This document shows, piece after piece, positions 35,188 through 44,645 of a stretch of 64,000 bases of DNA (position 1 is the first letter of the stretch; every line of letters begins with the position of its first letter). Origin of the DNA: Bacillus zhangzhouensis (lineage in GTDB: Bacteria > Bacillota > Bacilli > Bacillales > Bacillaceae); contig NZ_JOTP01000012.1 of assembly GCF_000715205.1 (NCBI RefSeq), forward strand, positions 1 to 64,000, given 5' to 3'. The translations under genes were made by a program, and so were the position numbers. Under the pieces are notes generated by a model, which worked only from the letters and a program-made list of their open reading frames with translations, was not told where the DNA came from and did not search any database.

Positions 35188-35877
35188 TTAGTTTTCGTAC
35201 GTAATGCCTTCAATGTCTCCTGTATACGCGTTCACAAGCACCTCTGCCTCTCTACCATCAGGCAAATCTAGCTCCACCTCAAACACGAGCATGCCGCTAA
35301 ATGTTTCAAGATCTGCATCATCCACTGTCCCCCCGACTTCTTTTATGGCGATTTGAATGGCTTCTTCCACCGTGATTTTCGTCAGCTTCTTTTCTTTAGA
35401 GGTTGTTTTTTTCTTTTCTGCTTCTATCACCTTAAAGGTTTGTTTATCGACAGCCACTTGATATAATTCTTTTTTTGATTGGATCGTAAAGATAAAACGA
35501 TCTGACTTCTCTTTCTTTTGGATCACGGTTCCGTTCACTTTTTTAACGGCCGCTTCTTCTGCTTGCAGTGCAGCATTTTTTTCATTTGGCTTTTGATAGC
35601 TTTTTAACTGTTTGATTTCTTTCATTTGACCGCTTGCAGAAGATGCAATGATTTGATAGATGCCATTTGAATTTTCCAGCGTCAATGTATAGTCCTGTTT
35701 ATGATTGATTAAATCAATATTTGTAATGTTTCCATTGTAGTCTTTTGCGATGATTTTTTTAATTTCTGCTTCACTTAATACTTTTTGATCAATGGTTTGA
35801 ATCATAAGCATTGCAAAGGCCGCAAGAATGACTAGACATCCTGCGAGCGCAAGCACCATTTTCGTTTTTCTAGACAT
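35188..35877 (-). CDS. ykoI: Membrane-anchored PepSY protein YkoI
   Basis: 229 residues: one N-terminal membrane anchor (about 7-27), then three PepSY-like units, the last one best conserved (ITVEEAIQIAIKEVGG...EVELDLPDG). Ribosome-binding site GGAAGGAGG. Next to the YkoGH two-component system, 67 bp upstream, and so probably an output or accessory sensor of it. Confidence 0.82.
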   Translation of the reverse strand: MSRKTKMVLALAGCLVILAAFAMLMIQTIDQKVLSEAEIKKIIAKDYNGNITNIDLINHKQDYTLTLENSNGIYQIIASSASGQMKEIKQLKSYQKPNEKNAALQAEEAAVKKVNGTVIQKKEKSDRFIFTIQSKKELYQVAVDKQTFKVIEAEKKKTTSKEKKLTKITVEEAIQIAIKEVGGTVDDADLETFSGMLVFEVELDLPDGREAEVLVNAYTGDIEGITYEN

Positions 35878-35943
35878 GCAGCGCCTCCTTCCTATTCCCT
35901 ATTTTATAAGGAGGAAATGAGAAATTGATGAGAAAAGACCTAT

Positions 35944-37293
35944 TTATTTCTGAAAAAGAATGGTCATGGTTGTCCCGTCGCCTATACGGCTGTCTACCTT
36001 TAGTTCAGCCCCGTGCTCTTCAGCAATTTGCTTCGCAATTGAAAGACCAAGTCCGGTTCCTCCCGTCTCACTGTTTCTGGCTTCATCCACACGGAAAAAG
36101 CGGTCAAAGATTTTCGGCAGATCCTCTTCTTTTATGCCAATTCCTTTATCAATGACTGAAATAAACGGCTTGTCTCCTGCTCTCCCGCAGGTCACACCAA
36201 CTGGCTCTGCACTATATTTAACCGCATTGTCAATTAAGATGGTCAAAAGCTGTTTGATTTTCTCTTCATCTCCCTCAGCGACGAGCGGCTGATTTGTTTG
36301 CACATCAGGATGAATGCTTCGATTCGTTGCGACTTCAAGTGTATGACTTACCTGCTTGCATAAATGACCAAGATCAACTGGCTTCATGTCCAAGTATAGC
36401 GGTTGACCATTTTTCGCAAGTGTTAATAATTGATCTGTCAGTCTTTTCATTTTTTTCGCTTCATCATGAATCGCTTGAGAGGATTCTTCTACAACCTCTG
36501 GACGTGTCTGTCCCCAGCGTTTTAGTAAATTACTGTAGCTCATAATAACGGTAATCGGTGTCTTCAATTCATGAGAGGCATCATGCAAGAATTGTTGCTC
36601 TTTCTCATAATGTTTCTCGAGTATTTCTGACATTTCATTAAAGGTTTGTCCCATTTGATACAATTCATCCTTTGAATCGCCTGCTAGTTTGATTCGCTTA
36701 AACGCCTTCTCTTTCATACTTGCCTTCATTGTATTGGTCATTCTACTAATAGGGCGGACGATTTGTTTTGTTAAAATGTGGCCAGTAAAATAGGAAAGCA
36801 CAATAATTAAAACGCCAGTAGCGATTAAAATCATTCTTAATAACGCCAAGTTCTCTTCCGTATTTTCGATTTCTTCATATAATTGAAGCGACACAATCTC
36901 ACCATTTGTCCAAATGACTGGAATAGCAGCGAACGCAATCATCTGCTTGTTGTATTCTTTAATTTCTGCTGTCTGACCAGATTCATATGTAAAAGGCAGT
37001 GAGCTAAACGTTGATTCCTTTGTGATAGTTAGCTTTGATTGGTCCTTTTCTGTCACGACACGGATCATGCCATTTTGAGGCAGGTACGCCTTCAGTAGCT
37101 CCGAGGATGGAAGGCCCTCTTCTTCTGATTTTTTTAGAGCAATAGCAATATTTTCGGCCACCTCAGATAGACGAGACATATCTTTTTGCGTCAAGGTCAT
37201 CGAAAAAATAAAATAAATGGCTGTATGAAACAGCAGCACCATTAAAAACAAAGACAGCGACGTATAAAGCTGGATTTTATTTTTTAATCTCAT
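35944..37293 (-). CDS. ykoH: Sensor histidine kinase YkoH
   Basis: 449-residue membrane kinase: transmembrane helices at about 10-32 and 154-174 around an extracytoplasmic sensor, HAMP (about 175-228), H-box HDASHELKTPITV with phospho-acceptor His241, then N, DKGIG and GTGLGL boxes. Three bases after ykoG. Signal not known; the paired PepSY proteins hint at envelope status or secreted proteases. Confidence 0.92.
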   Translation of the reverse strand: MRLKNKIQLYTSLSLFLMVLLFHTAIYFIFSMTLTQKDMSRLSEVAENIAIALKKSEEEGLPSSELLKAYLPQNGMIRVVTEKDQSKLTITKESTFSSLPFTYESGQTAEIKEYNKQMIAFAAIPVIWTNGEIVSLQLYEEIENTEENLALLRMILIATGVLIIVLSYFTGHILTKQIVRPISRMTNTMKASMKEKAFKRIKLAGDSKDELYQMGQTFNEMSEILEKHYEKEQQFLHDASHELKTPITVIMSYSNLLKRWGQTRPEVVEESSQAIHDEAKKMKRLTDQLLTLAKNGQPLYLDMKPVDLGHLCKQVSHTLEVATNRSIHPDVQTNQPLVAEGDEEKIKQLLTILIDNAVKYSAEPVGVTCGRAGDKPFISVIDKGIGIKEEDLPKIFDRFFRVDEARNSETGGTGLGLSIAKQIAEEHGAELKVDSRIGDGTTMTILFQK

Positions 37294-37296
37294 TCT

Positions 37297-37983
37297 TTAT
37301 CCTTTCATCACATAACCCACACCTCTCACTGTGTGAATCAGCTGTTTTTCAAATGGGTAGTCGACTTTTTTTCTTAAATAGCGAATATAGACATCCACAA
37401 CATTTGTGTCACCGAAGTAATCAAAGCCCCAAACGGCTGTTAAAAGCTGATCCCTTGTGAGCACTTGCTGCTGATGTTTCAGCAAGTGGACAAGCAGGTC
37501 ATATTCTCTCGGTGTGAGCTCAAGCATTTGTCCGCCCCTTTGTATGTCTCTTGTTTTCTCATTGACAGTCAGATCTGCTATGCTCAATTCTGTTTCTTTT
37601 TCTTCTTGCGCACTTATATTGAATCTCAGCTGCGCACGAATTCGCGCTAATAATTCTTCTATGTCAAAAGGCTTTGTAATATAATCATTTGCCCCAAGAT
37701 CAAGGCCGCTTACCTTATCAGGAACACTCCCTCTTGCTGTAATCAAAATAATGGGCGTGACTGTATTTGTCTTTCGAACCCTTCTAAGCACCTCAAGGCC
37801 GCTTAATTCTGGAAGCATGACGTCAAGCAGCACTAAATCGAAGCTATCTTCTTCAAGAGCTTGGAGTCCGCTCATGCCTGTATCTTTGACGGTGACCTCA
37901 TATCCTTCATATTCAAGTTCAAGTGACAGCACCCTTGCAATTTTCTTTTCATCTTCGATCACGAGTATCTTCCCTTTGTTCAT
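37297..37983 (-). CDS. ykoG: OmpR-type response regulator YkoG
   Basis: 228 residues: receiver domain with phospho-acceptor Asp54 (DLVLLDVMLPELSG), Lys in ITKPFDIEELLARI, and a winged-helix DNA-binding domain ending in the TVRGVGYVM motif. ATG 37983 follows TAGGAGAG. First gene of ykoGH. Confidence 0.93.
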   Translation of the reverse strand: MNKGKILVIEDEKKIARVLSLELEYEGYEVTVKDTGMSGLQALEEDSFDLVLLDVMLPELSGLEVLRRVRKTNTVTPIILITARGSVPDKVSGLDLGANDYITKPFDIEELLARIRAQLRFNISAQEEKETELSIADLTVNEKTRDIQRGGQMLELTPREYDLLVHLLKHQQQVLTRDQLLTAVWGFDYFGDTNVVDVYIRYLRKKVDYPFEKQLIHTVRGVGYVMKG

Positions 37984-38249
37984 CTCTATCTCTCCTATCT
38001 AAAAGGCAGGCTTGTCTTTCCATTATTATATGTTGCCTTTCGCATTTGGAACAGTCACAAACTTCACATCTTATTTTTCATATGAATATTGATAAACAAG
38101 AACATTCGTTCTATACTAAAGTTATCACCATAACAGTTATTGATATTGTAAGCACCTGAACGTCATCCTATTTCATTTGTTGTATAAACATATCTATAGA
38201 ATATGCAAATCTCGCTCATTTTAAAAAATACAAGGAGGAACACCATTCT

Positions 38250-38720
38250 ATGAAAAGCAAAAACAATGTAAAATTAACACACTTTTCAGATGTATACATA
38301 GAGGGTTTAACGTCTTTTGTTTTAGATGAAGAACAAGTAAAATTCACTGCTTTACCAAACGCATATTTTGAAGGACAATACAGAATTGTCATACTCAATG
38401 AAAGTGAACCGGTTGGATTCTTTGTACTACATGCAACAGATCGTGTTAAGGATTATTCAGATAACCCAAACGCTATGTTGTTAACTTCATTATCTATTCA
38501 TCAGACGCAGCAAGGAAAAGGATATGCGAAACAAGCAATGTTCTTATTAAATCAATTTGTCACCTCTGAATTTCCTAACTGTAACGAGATCGTACTGGCT
38601 GTGAATCATCAAAATATTCCTGCTCAGACTTTGTACTCACAAGTAGGCTATAAGGATACAGGTAAAAGAAAAATCGGTCCAATTGGCGAACAGTTGATAA
38701 TGAGTTTATGGTTATCCTAA
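38250..38720 (+). CDS. GNAT-family acetyltransferase
   Basis: 156 residues with the acetyl-CoA motif LTSLSIHQTQQGKGYAKQAM (Q/RxxGxG/A as QQGKGYA) and the C-terminal NIPAQTLYSQVGYKDTG. Substrate unknown. GGAGGAA lies 11 bases before the ATG. Not part of this locus in B. subtilis as far as I recall. Confidence 0.82.
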   Translation: MKSKNNVKLTHFSDVYIEGLTSFVLDEEQVKFTALPNAYFEGQYRIVILNESEPVGFFVLHATDRVKDYSDNPNAMLLTSLSIHQTQQGKGYAKQAMFLLNQFVTSEFPNCNEIVLAVNHQNIPAQTLYSQVGYKDTGKRKIGPIGEQLIMSLWLS

Positions 38721-39098
38721 CTGTTCACAAAACGAATACTAGAGTAAAAAATATTTTAGAACAAAAATAATTCCGCTCAATTTTTCTTCTTCTCACTTCT
38801 CAACTATCACTTATTTTCGTTGTTTAGTCAGAAAGCCTTTTTTAGTTCTTTCCACCCATTTTGATCTATACAGGTGCAAGCTCACTATGCAGCATTTCCT
38901 TCTTTTTCATATGATATCAAGAGTTTTCCTCAAAAGACGACCCCTTTCGGCAAGATGTGAGGAGACTTGCACATTTGATAATAGATTGATTATTTGAAAA
39001 ATTATTACAATTGACCCTTTCCGAACAAAAGTTTCTTTTATACAATAACATTACGCAGCCTGAATCTACTTTGAAAACAAAATAAGGAGGGCTTTCTT
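38721..39098. other. Intergenic region upstream of isp
   Basis: About 378 bp, no ORF. It must hold the isp promoter. TTGACC (39011) and TATACA (39039) can be seen but are 22 bp apart, so no confident promoter is called. Confidence 0.6.
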
Positions 39099-40058
39099 AT
39101 GAAAGGTGAAATTCGCTTAATTCCGTATGAAGTAAAAGCCAATGTGATGGAAGCGAAAGAGACGCCGGAAAGTATTCAGGAGATTAAAGCACCCGAACTT
39201 TGGTCAAGTGGCTTCAAAGGAAAAGGCATAACCATTGCTGTCCTTGATACAGGTTGCGACACGGAGCATCCCGACTTAAAAGATCAGATTATCGGAGGGA
39301 AGAACTTTACCGATGATGACAATGGAGATGCGGATAATGTGAAAGACTACAATGGGCACGGTACCCATGTAGCAGGAACAATTGCAGCAACAGATCAAAA
39401 TGGCGGCATTTTAGGGGTTGCCCCTGAAGCCAAGCTACTTATCGTGAAAGTCCTCGGCGGAGAAAATGGCAGTGGGAAGTACGAATGGATCATTAATGGC
39501 ATCAACTATGCCGCAGAGCAGAAGGTGGATATTATCTCCATGTCTCTCGGTGGTCCAAGCAATGAACCAGCCCTGCAGGAGGCCATTCAAAATGCGGTAA
39601 AAAGCGGTGTGCTTGTTGTTTGCGCAGCAGGAAATGAAGGAGACGGGGACGAGCGTACTGAAGAGTTCTCCTATCCAGCTGCATACAATGAGGTCATTGC
39701 CGTCGGCTCTGTCTCCCTTGCAAGAGAATCCTCTGAATTTTCCAATGCCAATAAAGAAATCGACCTCGTCGCTCCAGGAGAAGACATTTTATCCACTCTC
39801 CCTAACCATAAATACGGCAGACTCACAGGTACTTCAATGGCTGCCCCTCACGTGAGCGGTGCACTGGCCATTATTAAAAATGCTGAGGAAGAAGCGTTCC
39901 AGCGTAAGCTGACAGAACCTGAGGTCTATGCTCAGCTTGTGAGAAGAACCCTTCCGCTGAAACAATCAAAAACCCTTGTAGGGAATGGATTTTTATATTT
40001 AACTGCGCCTGATGTACTTTTAGAAAAAACATTGGAAGCAGATCTTTTATCTCTATAG
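39099..40058 (+). CDS. isp: Intracellular serine protease Isp
   Basis: Cytosolic subtilisin, 319 residues, main intracellular protease at stationary phase. Catalytic triad Asp50 (VLDTG), His87 (GHGTHVAG), Ser246 (GTSMAAPH), oxyanion Asn179. No signal peptide. The N-terminal LIPYEV is the short inhibitory propeptide motif of ISPs that blocks the active site until removed. ATG follows AAGGAGGG. Neighbouring rsbRC-like genes of B. subtilis are absent. Confidence 0.95.
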   Translation: MKGEIRLIPYEVKANVMEAKETPESIQEIKAPELWSSGFKGKGITIAVLDTGCDTEHPDLKDQIIGGKNFTDDDNGDADNVKDYNGHGTHVAGTIAATDQNGGILGVAPEAKLLIVKVLGGENGSGKYEWIINGINYAAEQKVDIISMSLGGPSNEPALQEAIQNAVKSGVLVVCAAGNEGDGDERTEEFSYPAAYNEVIAVGSVSLARESSEFSNANKEIDLVAPGEDILSTLPNHKYGRLTGTSMAAPHVSGALAIIKNAEEEAFQRKLTEPEVYAQLVRRTLPLKQSKTLVGNGFLYLTAPDVLLEKTLEADLLSL

Positions 40059-40070
40059 CTTAAATTTAGG

Positions 40071-40106
40071 TCCTGAGAAAAGATCGAATTTTCTCAGGAT
40101 TTTTTT
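40071..40106 (+). terminator. isp terminator
   Basis: TCCTGAGAAAA/TTTTCTCAGGA with T's. Confidence 0.95.
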
Positions 40107-40130
40107 AATTAAAATTATTCAAAATTTACT

Positions 40131-40159
40131 TTGACGAAATGAAGTGAACGTTATATAAT
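40131..40159 (+). promoter_or_regulatory. SigA promoter of the metE leader
   Basis: TTGACG (40131-40136) and TATAAT (40154-40159), 17-bp spacer, about 27 bp before the cobalamin aptamer. Confidence 0.88.
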
Positions 40160-40184
40160 CGAACACAATAAATTCATAGTTTGA

Positions 40185-40493
40185 GAGTCGGTAATTCGAT
40201 GACACGTCGAATTTTAATTGGGAAGACCGGTGAAAATCCGGCGCGGTCCCGCCACTGTAAGTGAGGAGAGCTTTTCTTTTTGATCCACTGTCATGAGGAT
40301 GGGAAGGATGAAAAGCTTGAAGATTCACCAGCCAGGATACCAGCCGCTCTATCACATCAAACCCCCTACGGTTGATAGGAGATGTCGGATAAGCGTCAGT
40401 TGTGCTCACGCTTCATTTCGCACACACATTTTGTCTTTTTAAACCAGACATTTGCCCTCATCAATCTAGACCATGAGTGTGAATGTCTTTTTA
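40185..40493 (+). ncRNA. Cobalamin riboswitch and terminator upstream of metE
   Basis: Class landmarks: GGTAATTCGATGACACG, GGGAAGACCGGTGAAAATCC, GGCGCGGTCCCGCCACTG and the B12 box GCCAGGATACCAGCC, then a pseudoknot region. The terminator AGACATT...CTCAT/ATGAG...AATGTCTTTTT is at 40446-40493. It turns off the B12-independent enzyme when B12 is present. B. subtilis metE uses a SAM riboswitch instead. Confidence 0.95.
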
Positions 40494-40515
40494 TATTTTA
40501 GAGGAGGAATTGGAA

Positions 40516-42804
40516 TTGACAATTGTTAAAACAAGTAATTTAGGTTTCCCACGAATTGGTTTAAACAGAGAATGGAAAAAAGCACTTGAGTCTTACTGGA
40601 AGGGTCAAACGAACCGCGAAACCCTCTTAAGCACACTGGATGAACAATTTTTAACCGCCATTAAAACACAAATTGACCAACAAATTGATGTTGTTCCTTC
40701 TGGAGACTTCACCTTCTATGATCACGTGCTGGATACTGCTGTTATGTTCAATTGGATTCCAGAGCGCTTCCGCAGCTTGAAAGACCCACTAGATACATAC
40801 TTTGCGATGGCGAGAGGAACAAAAGATGCTGTCTCAAGTGAAATGACAAAATGGTTTAATACAAACTATCACTACATCGTTCCAGAATACGAAAAAAGCA
40901 CCGAATTCAAACTCACACACAACAAACCGCTTGAAGCTTATGAAAAGGTAAAAAAGGCGTTTGGCGTTGAAACAAAACCTGTTGTACTTGGACTTTATAC
41001 ATTTGTCTCTCTCTCAAAAGGCTATGAAGCAAATGAAGTGAAAGAGATCGAGCAGCGTCTAGTGCCGCTTTATACTCAAGTTTTAAAAGAACTTGAAGAA
41101 GCCGGCGTCAAATGGGTTCAAATTGATGAGCCTGCACTTGTCACAGCTTCAAGTGAAGACGTGACAGCAGTAAAAGAAATCTATCAAACAATCAAAGAAG
41201 CCGTACCTGCCTTAAACATTCTTCTTCAAACATACTTTGATTCAGTTGATGCCTATGAAGAGCTTGTCTCTTACCCTGTTGAAGCCATCGGTCTTGATTT
41301 TGTCCATGATCAAGGGCGCAACCTTGACCAAGTGAAAAAGCATGGCTTCCCGAAAGATAAAATTTTAGCAGCAGGCATCATTGATGGAAGAAATATTTGG
41401 AGGTCAGATCTTGGCGAGCGATTATCGTTTATCTCTGAGGTGATTGCTGACGTTCAGCCGAAAGAAGTGTGGCTACAGCCATCAAGCAGCTTGCTTCATG
41501 TACCAGTTGCGAAACACCCGAGCGAACAGCTTGAAGAAAAACTATTAAACGGACTTTCTTATGCCACTGAAAAGCTGGCTGAATTAACACTTTTAAAAGA
41601 AGGCTTAACAAAAGGAACGGCTGCCATTGATGCAGACATCAATGAAGCAACACAAGCGCTTCTTACCTTAAAAGAATTTGCGAAAGGAACAAATGCGGAT
41701 CTGACAGCAGAACGTAACAATCTTTCATCTAAAGATTTTAAACGTCCAGTTGCCTTTGAAGAGCGCCTTCGTATCCAAAACGAATCTCTTGGGCTGCCGC
41801 TCCTACCAACGACAACGATTGGCAGCTTCCCGCAATCAGCTGAAGTGCGCAGTGCTCGTCAAAAGTGGCGTAAAAATGAGTGGACAGATGCAGAATATGA
41901 TGAATTTATTAAGCAAGAAACAAAAAGATGGATTGATATTCAAGAAGAGATTGGTCTGGATGTTCTCGTTCATGGAGAGTTTGAACGTACAGACATGGTT
42001 GAATACTTCGGTGAAAAGCTAGCCGGATTTGCCTTTACGAAATTTGCTTGGGTGCAATCCTATGGATCGCGCTGCGTGAAGCCGCCAATCATTTATGGAG
42101 ATGTAGAATTTACAGAGCCAATGACTGTGAAAGAGACGGTTTACGCACAAAGCTTAACTGAGAAAAAGGTCAAAGGAATGCTGACAGGACCTGTCACCAT
42201 CTTAAACTGGTCTTTCCCAAGAACAGATATCTCCCGGAAAGACATTGCCTTCCAGATCGCATTCGCTTTGCGTAAAGAGGTAGAAGCGTTAGAAGAAGCA
42301 GGTATTCAAGTCATTCAAGTGGATGAGCCTGCGCTTAGAGAAGGTCTTCCGCTCAAAGAAAGTGATTGGGCAGAATATTTAAACTGGGCAGCCGAGTCAT
42401 TCCGTTTATCAACATCTTCTGTTCAAAATGAAACGCAAATTCATACACATATGTGCTACAGTAACTTCGAGGATATTGTCAATACGATCGAAGACCTTGA
42501 TGCCGACGTGATCACGATTGAGCACTCACGCAGTCATGGTGGATTCCTTGATTATTTAGAAAAACATCCGTATCTGAAAGGACTTGGACTTGGGGTATAT
42601 GACATCCATAGCCCGCGCGTTCCATCTATTGAAGAAATGAGTAAAATCATTGATGATGCACTGAACGTATGTCCGACAGATCGCTTCTGGGTCAACCCTG
42701 ACTGTGGTCTAAAAACAAGACAAGAGCCTGAAACCATTGCTGCTTTGAAAAACATGGTCACATCTGCTGAAGTGGCTCGTAAAAAGCTGGCGCAGCATGC
42801 ATAA
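40516..42804 (+). CDS. metE: Cobalamin-independent methionine synthase MetE
   Basis: 762 residues. Transfers the methyl group of 5-methyltetrahydropteroyl-triglutamate to homocysteine. Two TIM-barrel halves; zinc ligands in the C-terminal half are visible in HTHMCYSNF (His, Cys), [15 protein letters not shown] (Glu region) and [10 protein letters not shown] (Cys). The start is TTG at 40516 behind GAGGAGG, matching the family N terminus ([10 protein letters not shown]). The larger frame from 40483 starts inside the terminator. Confidence 0.96.
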   Translation: MTIVKTSNLGFPRIGLNREWKKALESYWKGQTNRETLLSTLDEQFLTAIKTQIDQQIDVVPSGDFTFYDHVLDTAVMFNWIPERFRSLKDPLDTYFAMARGTKDAVSSEMTKWFNTNYHYIVPEYEKSTEFKLTHNKPLEAYEKVKKAFGVETKPVVLGLYTFVSLSKGYEANEVKEIEQRLVPLYTQVLKELEEAGVKWVQIDEPALVTASSEDVTAVKEIYQTIKEAVPALNILLQTYFDSVDAYEELVSYPVEAIGLDFVHDQGRNLDQVKKHGFPKDKILAAGIIDGRNIWRSDLGERLSFISEVIADVQPKEVWLQPSSSLLHVPVAKHPSEQLEEKLLNGLSYATEKLAELTLLKEGLTKGTAAIDADINEATQALLTLKEFAKGTNADLTAERNNLSSKDFKRPVAFEERLRIQNESLGLPLLPTTTIGSFPQSAEVRSARQKWRKNEWTDAEYDEFIKQETKRWIDIQEEIGLDVLVHGEFERTDMVEYFGEKLAGFAFTKFAWVQSYGSRCVKPPIIYGDVEFTEPMTVKETVYAQSLTEKKVKGMLTGPVTILNWSFPRTDISRKDIAFQIAFALRKEVEALEEAGIQVIQVDEPALREGLPLKESDWAEYLNWAAESFRLSTSSVQNETQIHTHMCYSNFEDIVNTIEDLDADVITIEHSRSHGGFLDYLEKHPYLKGLGLGVYDIHSPRVPSIEEMSKIIDDALNVCPTDRFWVNPDCGLKTRQEPETIAALKNMVTSAEVARKKLAQHA

Positions 42805-42815
42805 TGGATTTCTCC

Positions 42816-42846
42816 CCCCTGCTGAACATGGCAGGGTTTTTTTTAT
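42816..42846 (+). terminator. metE terminator
   Basis: CCCTGC/GCAGGG stem with eight T's. Confidence 0.9.
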
Positions 42847-42943
42847 CCGCATATTGTCCTGTTCGATCATCTACTAGGATGATTCCTTTTCTAGCATGAT
42901 TCGTTTATACTAGAGAAGTCAGTCGAACAAAGGGAGGAAGACA

Positions 42944-43414
42944 ATGAATCACGAAGCTTTTTTACAACGCGCAATTGATCTTGCAGTAGAAGCAGTCAAT
43001 AATGGTACTGGCGGCCCTTTTGGAGCAGTCATTGTCAAGGATGGTCAGATTATTGCAGAGGGAAGCAACAATGTCACAACAAATAATGATCCTACTGCAC
43101 ATGCAGAAGTCACAGCCATTCGAAAGGCGTGCCAGGCTCTACATACATACCAATTAGAAGATTGTATTTTATATACAAGCTGTGAGCCTTGCCCAATGTG
43201 CCTCGGCGCTATTTACTGGGCTAGACCAAAAGCGGTGTATTTTGCAGCTGGACATCAGGATGCCGCGACTTCTGGTTTTGATGACTCGTTTATTTATGAA
43301 GAAATCAACAAAGAATACGAATCAAGAAACATTCCATTTTACCAGCTGACTCTTCAAAAAAACCTTGCGCCATTTGAAGCATGGGAAGCATACGACAAAA
43401 AGAAAGAATATTAA
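42944..43414 (+). CDS. guaD: Guanine deaminase GuaD
   Basis: CDA-fold deaminase of 156 residues turning guanine into xanthine. Zinc site: His53 and catalytic Glu55 in TAHAEV, Cys83 and Cys86 in PCPMC. Length and motifs equal B. subtilis GuaD, a domain-swapped dimer. AAAGGGAGG precedes the ATG. Repeat copy C follows. Confidence 0.96.
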   Translation: MNHEAFLQRAIDLAVEAVNNGTGGPFGAVIVKDGQIIAEGSNNVTTNNDPTAHAEVTAIRKACQALHTYQLEDCILYTSCEPCPMCLGAIYWARPKAVYFAAGHQDAATSGFDDSFIYEEINKEYESRNIPFYQLTLQKNLAPFEAWEAYDKKKEY

Positions 43415-43419
43415 AAAAA

Positions 43420-43443
43420 GACACCTGCCCACAGCAGGTGTTT
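43420..43443 (+). terminator. guaD terminator, left boundary hairpin of copy C
   Basis: GACACCTGC/GCAGGTGTTT stem; repeat copy C starts four bases later. Confidence 0.85.
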
Positions 43444-43446
43444 CAA

Positions 43447-43582
43447 ATTGTTGACAAAGGGCGAAAATGATGTTTATTTTCGCCCTTTGTCTTCTTTTCA
43501 GCGTGATAGAAAACCTTTGCAGTCTAAGAAGAACGAGCACTGGAGCGCAGACCTGACAAAGAATGTGAGGGTTTGTCTTCTA
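43447..43582 (+). repeat. Dispersed structured repeat, copy C (short form)
   Basis: ATTGTTGACAAAG, then a perfect 16-bp hairpin GACAAAGGGCGAAAAT/ATTTTCGCCCTTTGTC (43453-43491), TCAGCGTGATAGAAAACC and the body, ending GGGTTTGTCTTC at the ohrB stop. It lacks the internal ATTCGTGAG block of copies B and D and the last CACGCTGA. Only this copy has no second boundary hairpin. Confidence 0.88.
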
Positions 43583-44005
43583 TTACTCAGCCACTTCAAG
43601 CTCCACTTCGATGTTCCCTCTTGTTGCTTTTGAATATGGACAGAATTGATGCGCAGCCTCGACAAGCTCTTTTGCTTTGTCATAGCCAAGCCCTTTAGCG
43701 GACACAATCAGCTTCACGCCAAGTTTAAAGCCCCCATCGCTTTCATCTTTTAATAGACTAACATGCGCCTCTACTTCTGATTCAATTTCTATCCCTTGCT
43801 TCTTGGCTACGTGTTCAAGCGCTCCGCCGAAACAGGCCGCATAGCCTGCTGCAAATAATTGCTCTGGATTCGTGCCAGTCTCTCCATTTTTCTTTGCGTT
43901 TGGCATGACAATGTTATGATCAAGCACACCATCGTCTGAACGAACATGCCCAGCTCTTCCATGCTGCGCCTTTACTTTTGCTGTGAATAATGGTTTCATC
44001 TTCAT
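43583..44005 (-). CDS. ohrB: Organic hydroperoxide reductase OhrB
   Basis: OsmC/Ohr-family thiol peroxidase, 140 residues. Peroxidatic Cys in YAACFGGALEH, resolving Cys in QFCPYSKAT. GRAGHVRSDDGVLD identifies it as OhrB rather than OhrA. In B. subtilis ohrB is under SigB and not OhrR. ATG 44005 has the best distance from GGAGG. Its stop is directly at the end of repeat C. Confidence 0.93.
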   Translation of the reverse strand: MKMKPLFTAKVKAQHGRAGHVRSDDGVLDHNIVMPNAKKNGETGTNPEQLFAAGYAACFGGALEHVAKKQGIEIESEVEAHVSLLKDESDGGFKLGVKLIVSAKGLGYDKAKELVEAAHQFCPYSKATRGNIEVELEVAE

Positions 44006-44034
44006 CTCCATCTCCTCCTTTTTCTATTAATACC

Positions 44035-44060
44035 TTTCACGTTCTATTCATTTCTCAAAC
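44035..44060 (-). promoter_or_regulatory. Possible SigB promoter of ohrB
   Basis: GTTTGA (44060-44055) and GTGAAA (44040-44035) with 14 bp between, near the SigB consensus GTTTAA-N14-GGGWAW. Confidence 0.4.
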
Positions 44061-44166
44061 ATTTATCGCACATTGAAGAATTTTTCATTTTTAGTCTGTA
44101 TTTATTTTAAAAAGGAAGAAAATCTTATACAATGATAAGTATGACAAAAAATAGTTGGTGACTGAC

Positions 44167-44613
44167 ATGACAAATGAATTCGAACATATGAAGCTGGAAA
44201 ATCAGCTTTGTTTCTTGTTATATGCAAGTTCAAGAGAGATGACGAAGCAGTATAAACCGTTATTAGAAGAGTTAAACATCACCTACCCTCAATATTTGGC
44301 ACTGCTTTTATTGTGGGAGCATGGGACGTTAAATGTGAAGACAATGGGCGAGCTTCTGTATTTAGACTCCGGTACACTCACCCCCATGCTCAAACGGATG
44401 GAGCAAAACGGGCTCATCATCCGAAAGCGCTCGAAAGAGGATGAGCGGTCTGTGCAAATTCGTTTAACTGAGTATGGAGAACAGCTAAAAGAGAAGGCCA
44501 CTGCGATTCCATTTCACATGCTGTCTGGAACTGGCAGATCAGAAGAAGAGCTGAAAACACTGCGTGCCTCTTTACATGAGCTTTTGCAAAAATTAACACA
44601 ACCAAAAGGCTGA
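44167..44613 (+). CDS. ohrR: Organic peroxide repressor OhrR
   Basis: MarR-family repressor, 148 residues, one-Cys type. The peroxide-sensing Cys15 is in ENQLCFLLYA; DNA-binding wing DERSVQIRLTEYG. ATG 44167 after GGTGACTGAC gives the N terminus of the family. It lies between ohrB and ohrA; its operator is in the ohrA promoter. Confidence 0.95.
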   Translation: MTNEFEHMKLENQLCFLLYASSREMTKQYKPLLEELNITYPQYLALLLLWEHGTLNVKTMGELLYLDSGTLTPMLKRMEQNGLIIRKRSKEDERSVQIRLTEYGEQLKEKATAIPFHMLSGTGRSEEELKTLRASLHELLQKLTQPKG

Positions 44614-44636
44614 GAGAACATTCCCTCAGCCTTTTA
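44604..44636. terminator. Terminator between convergent ohrR and ohrA
   Basis: AAAAGGCTGAG/CTCAGCCTTTT with a ~9-base loop; the left arm includes the last ohrR codons. Confidence 0.85.
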
Positions 44637-44645
44637 TGATGTCAA

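Noticed and set aside
39011-39046. isp promoter TTGACC/TATACA
   Set aside because: Spacing of 22 bp is too long for a confident SigA promoter.
43448-43707. Short ORFs across repeat copy C and ohrB
   Set aside because: Frame shadows; no start signal and no match between copies.
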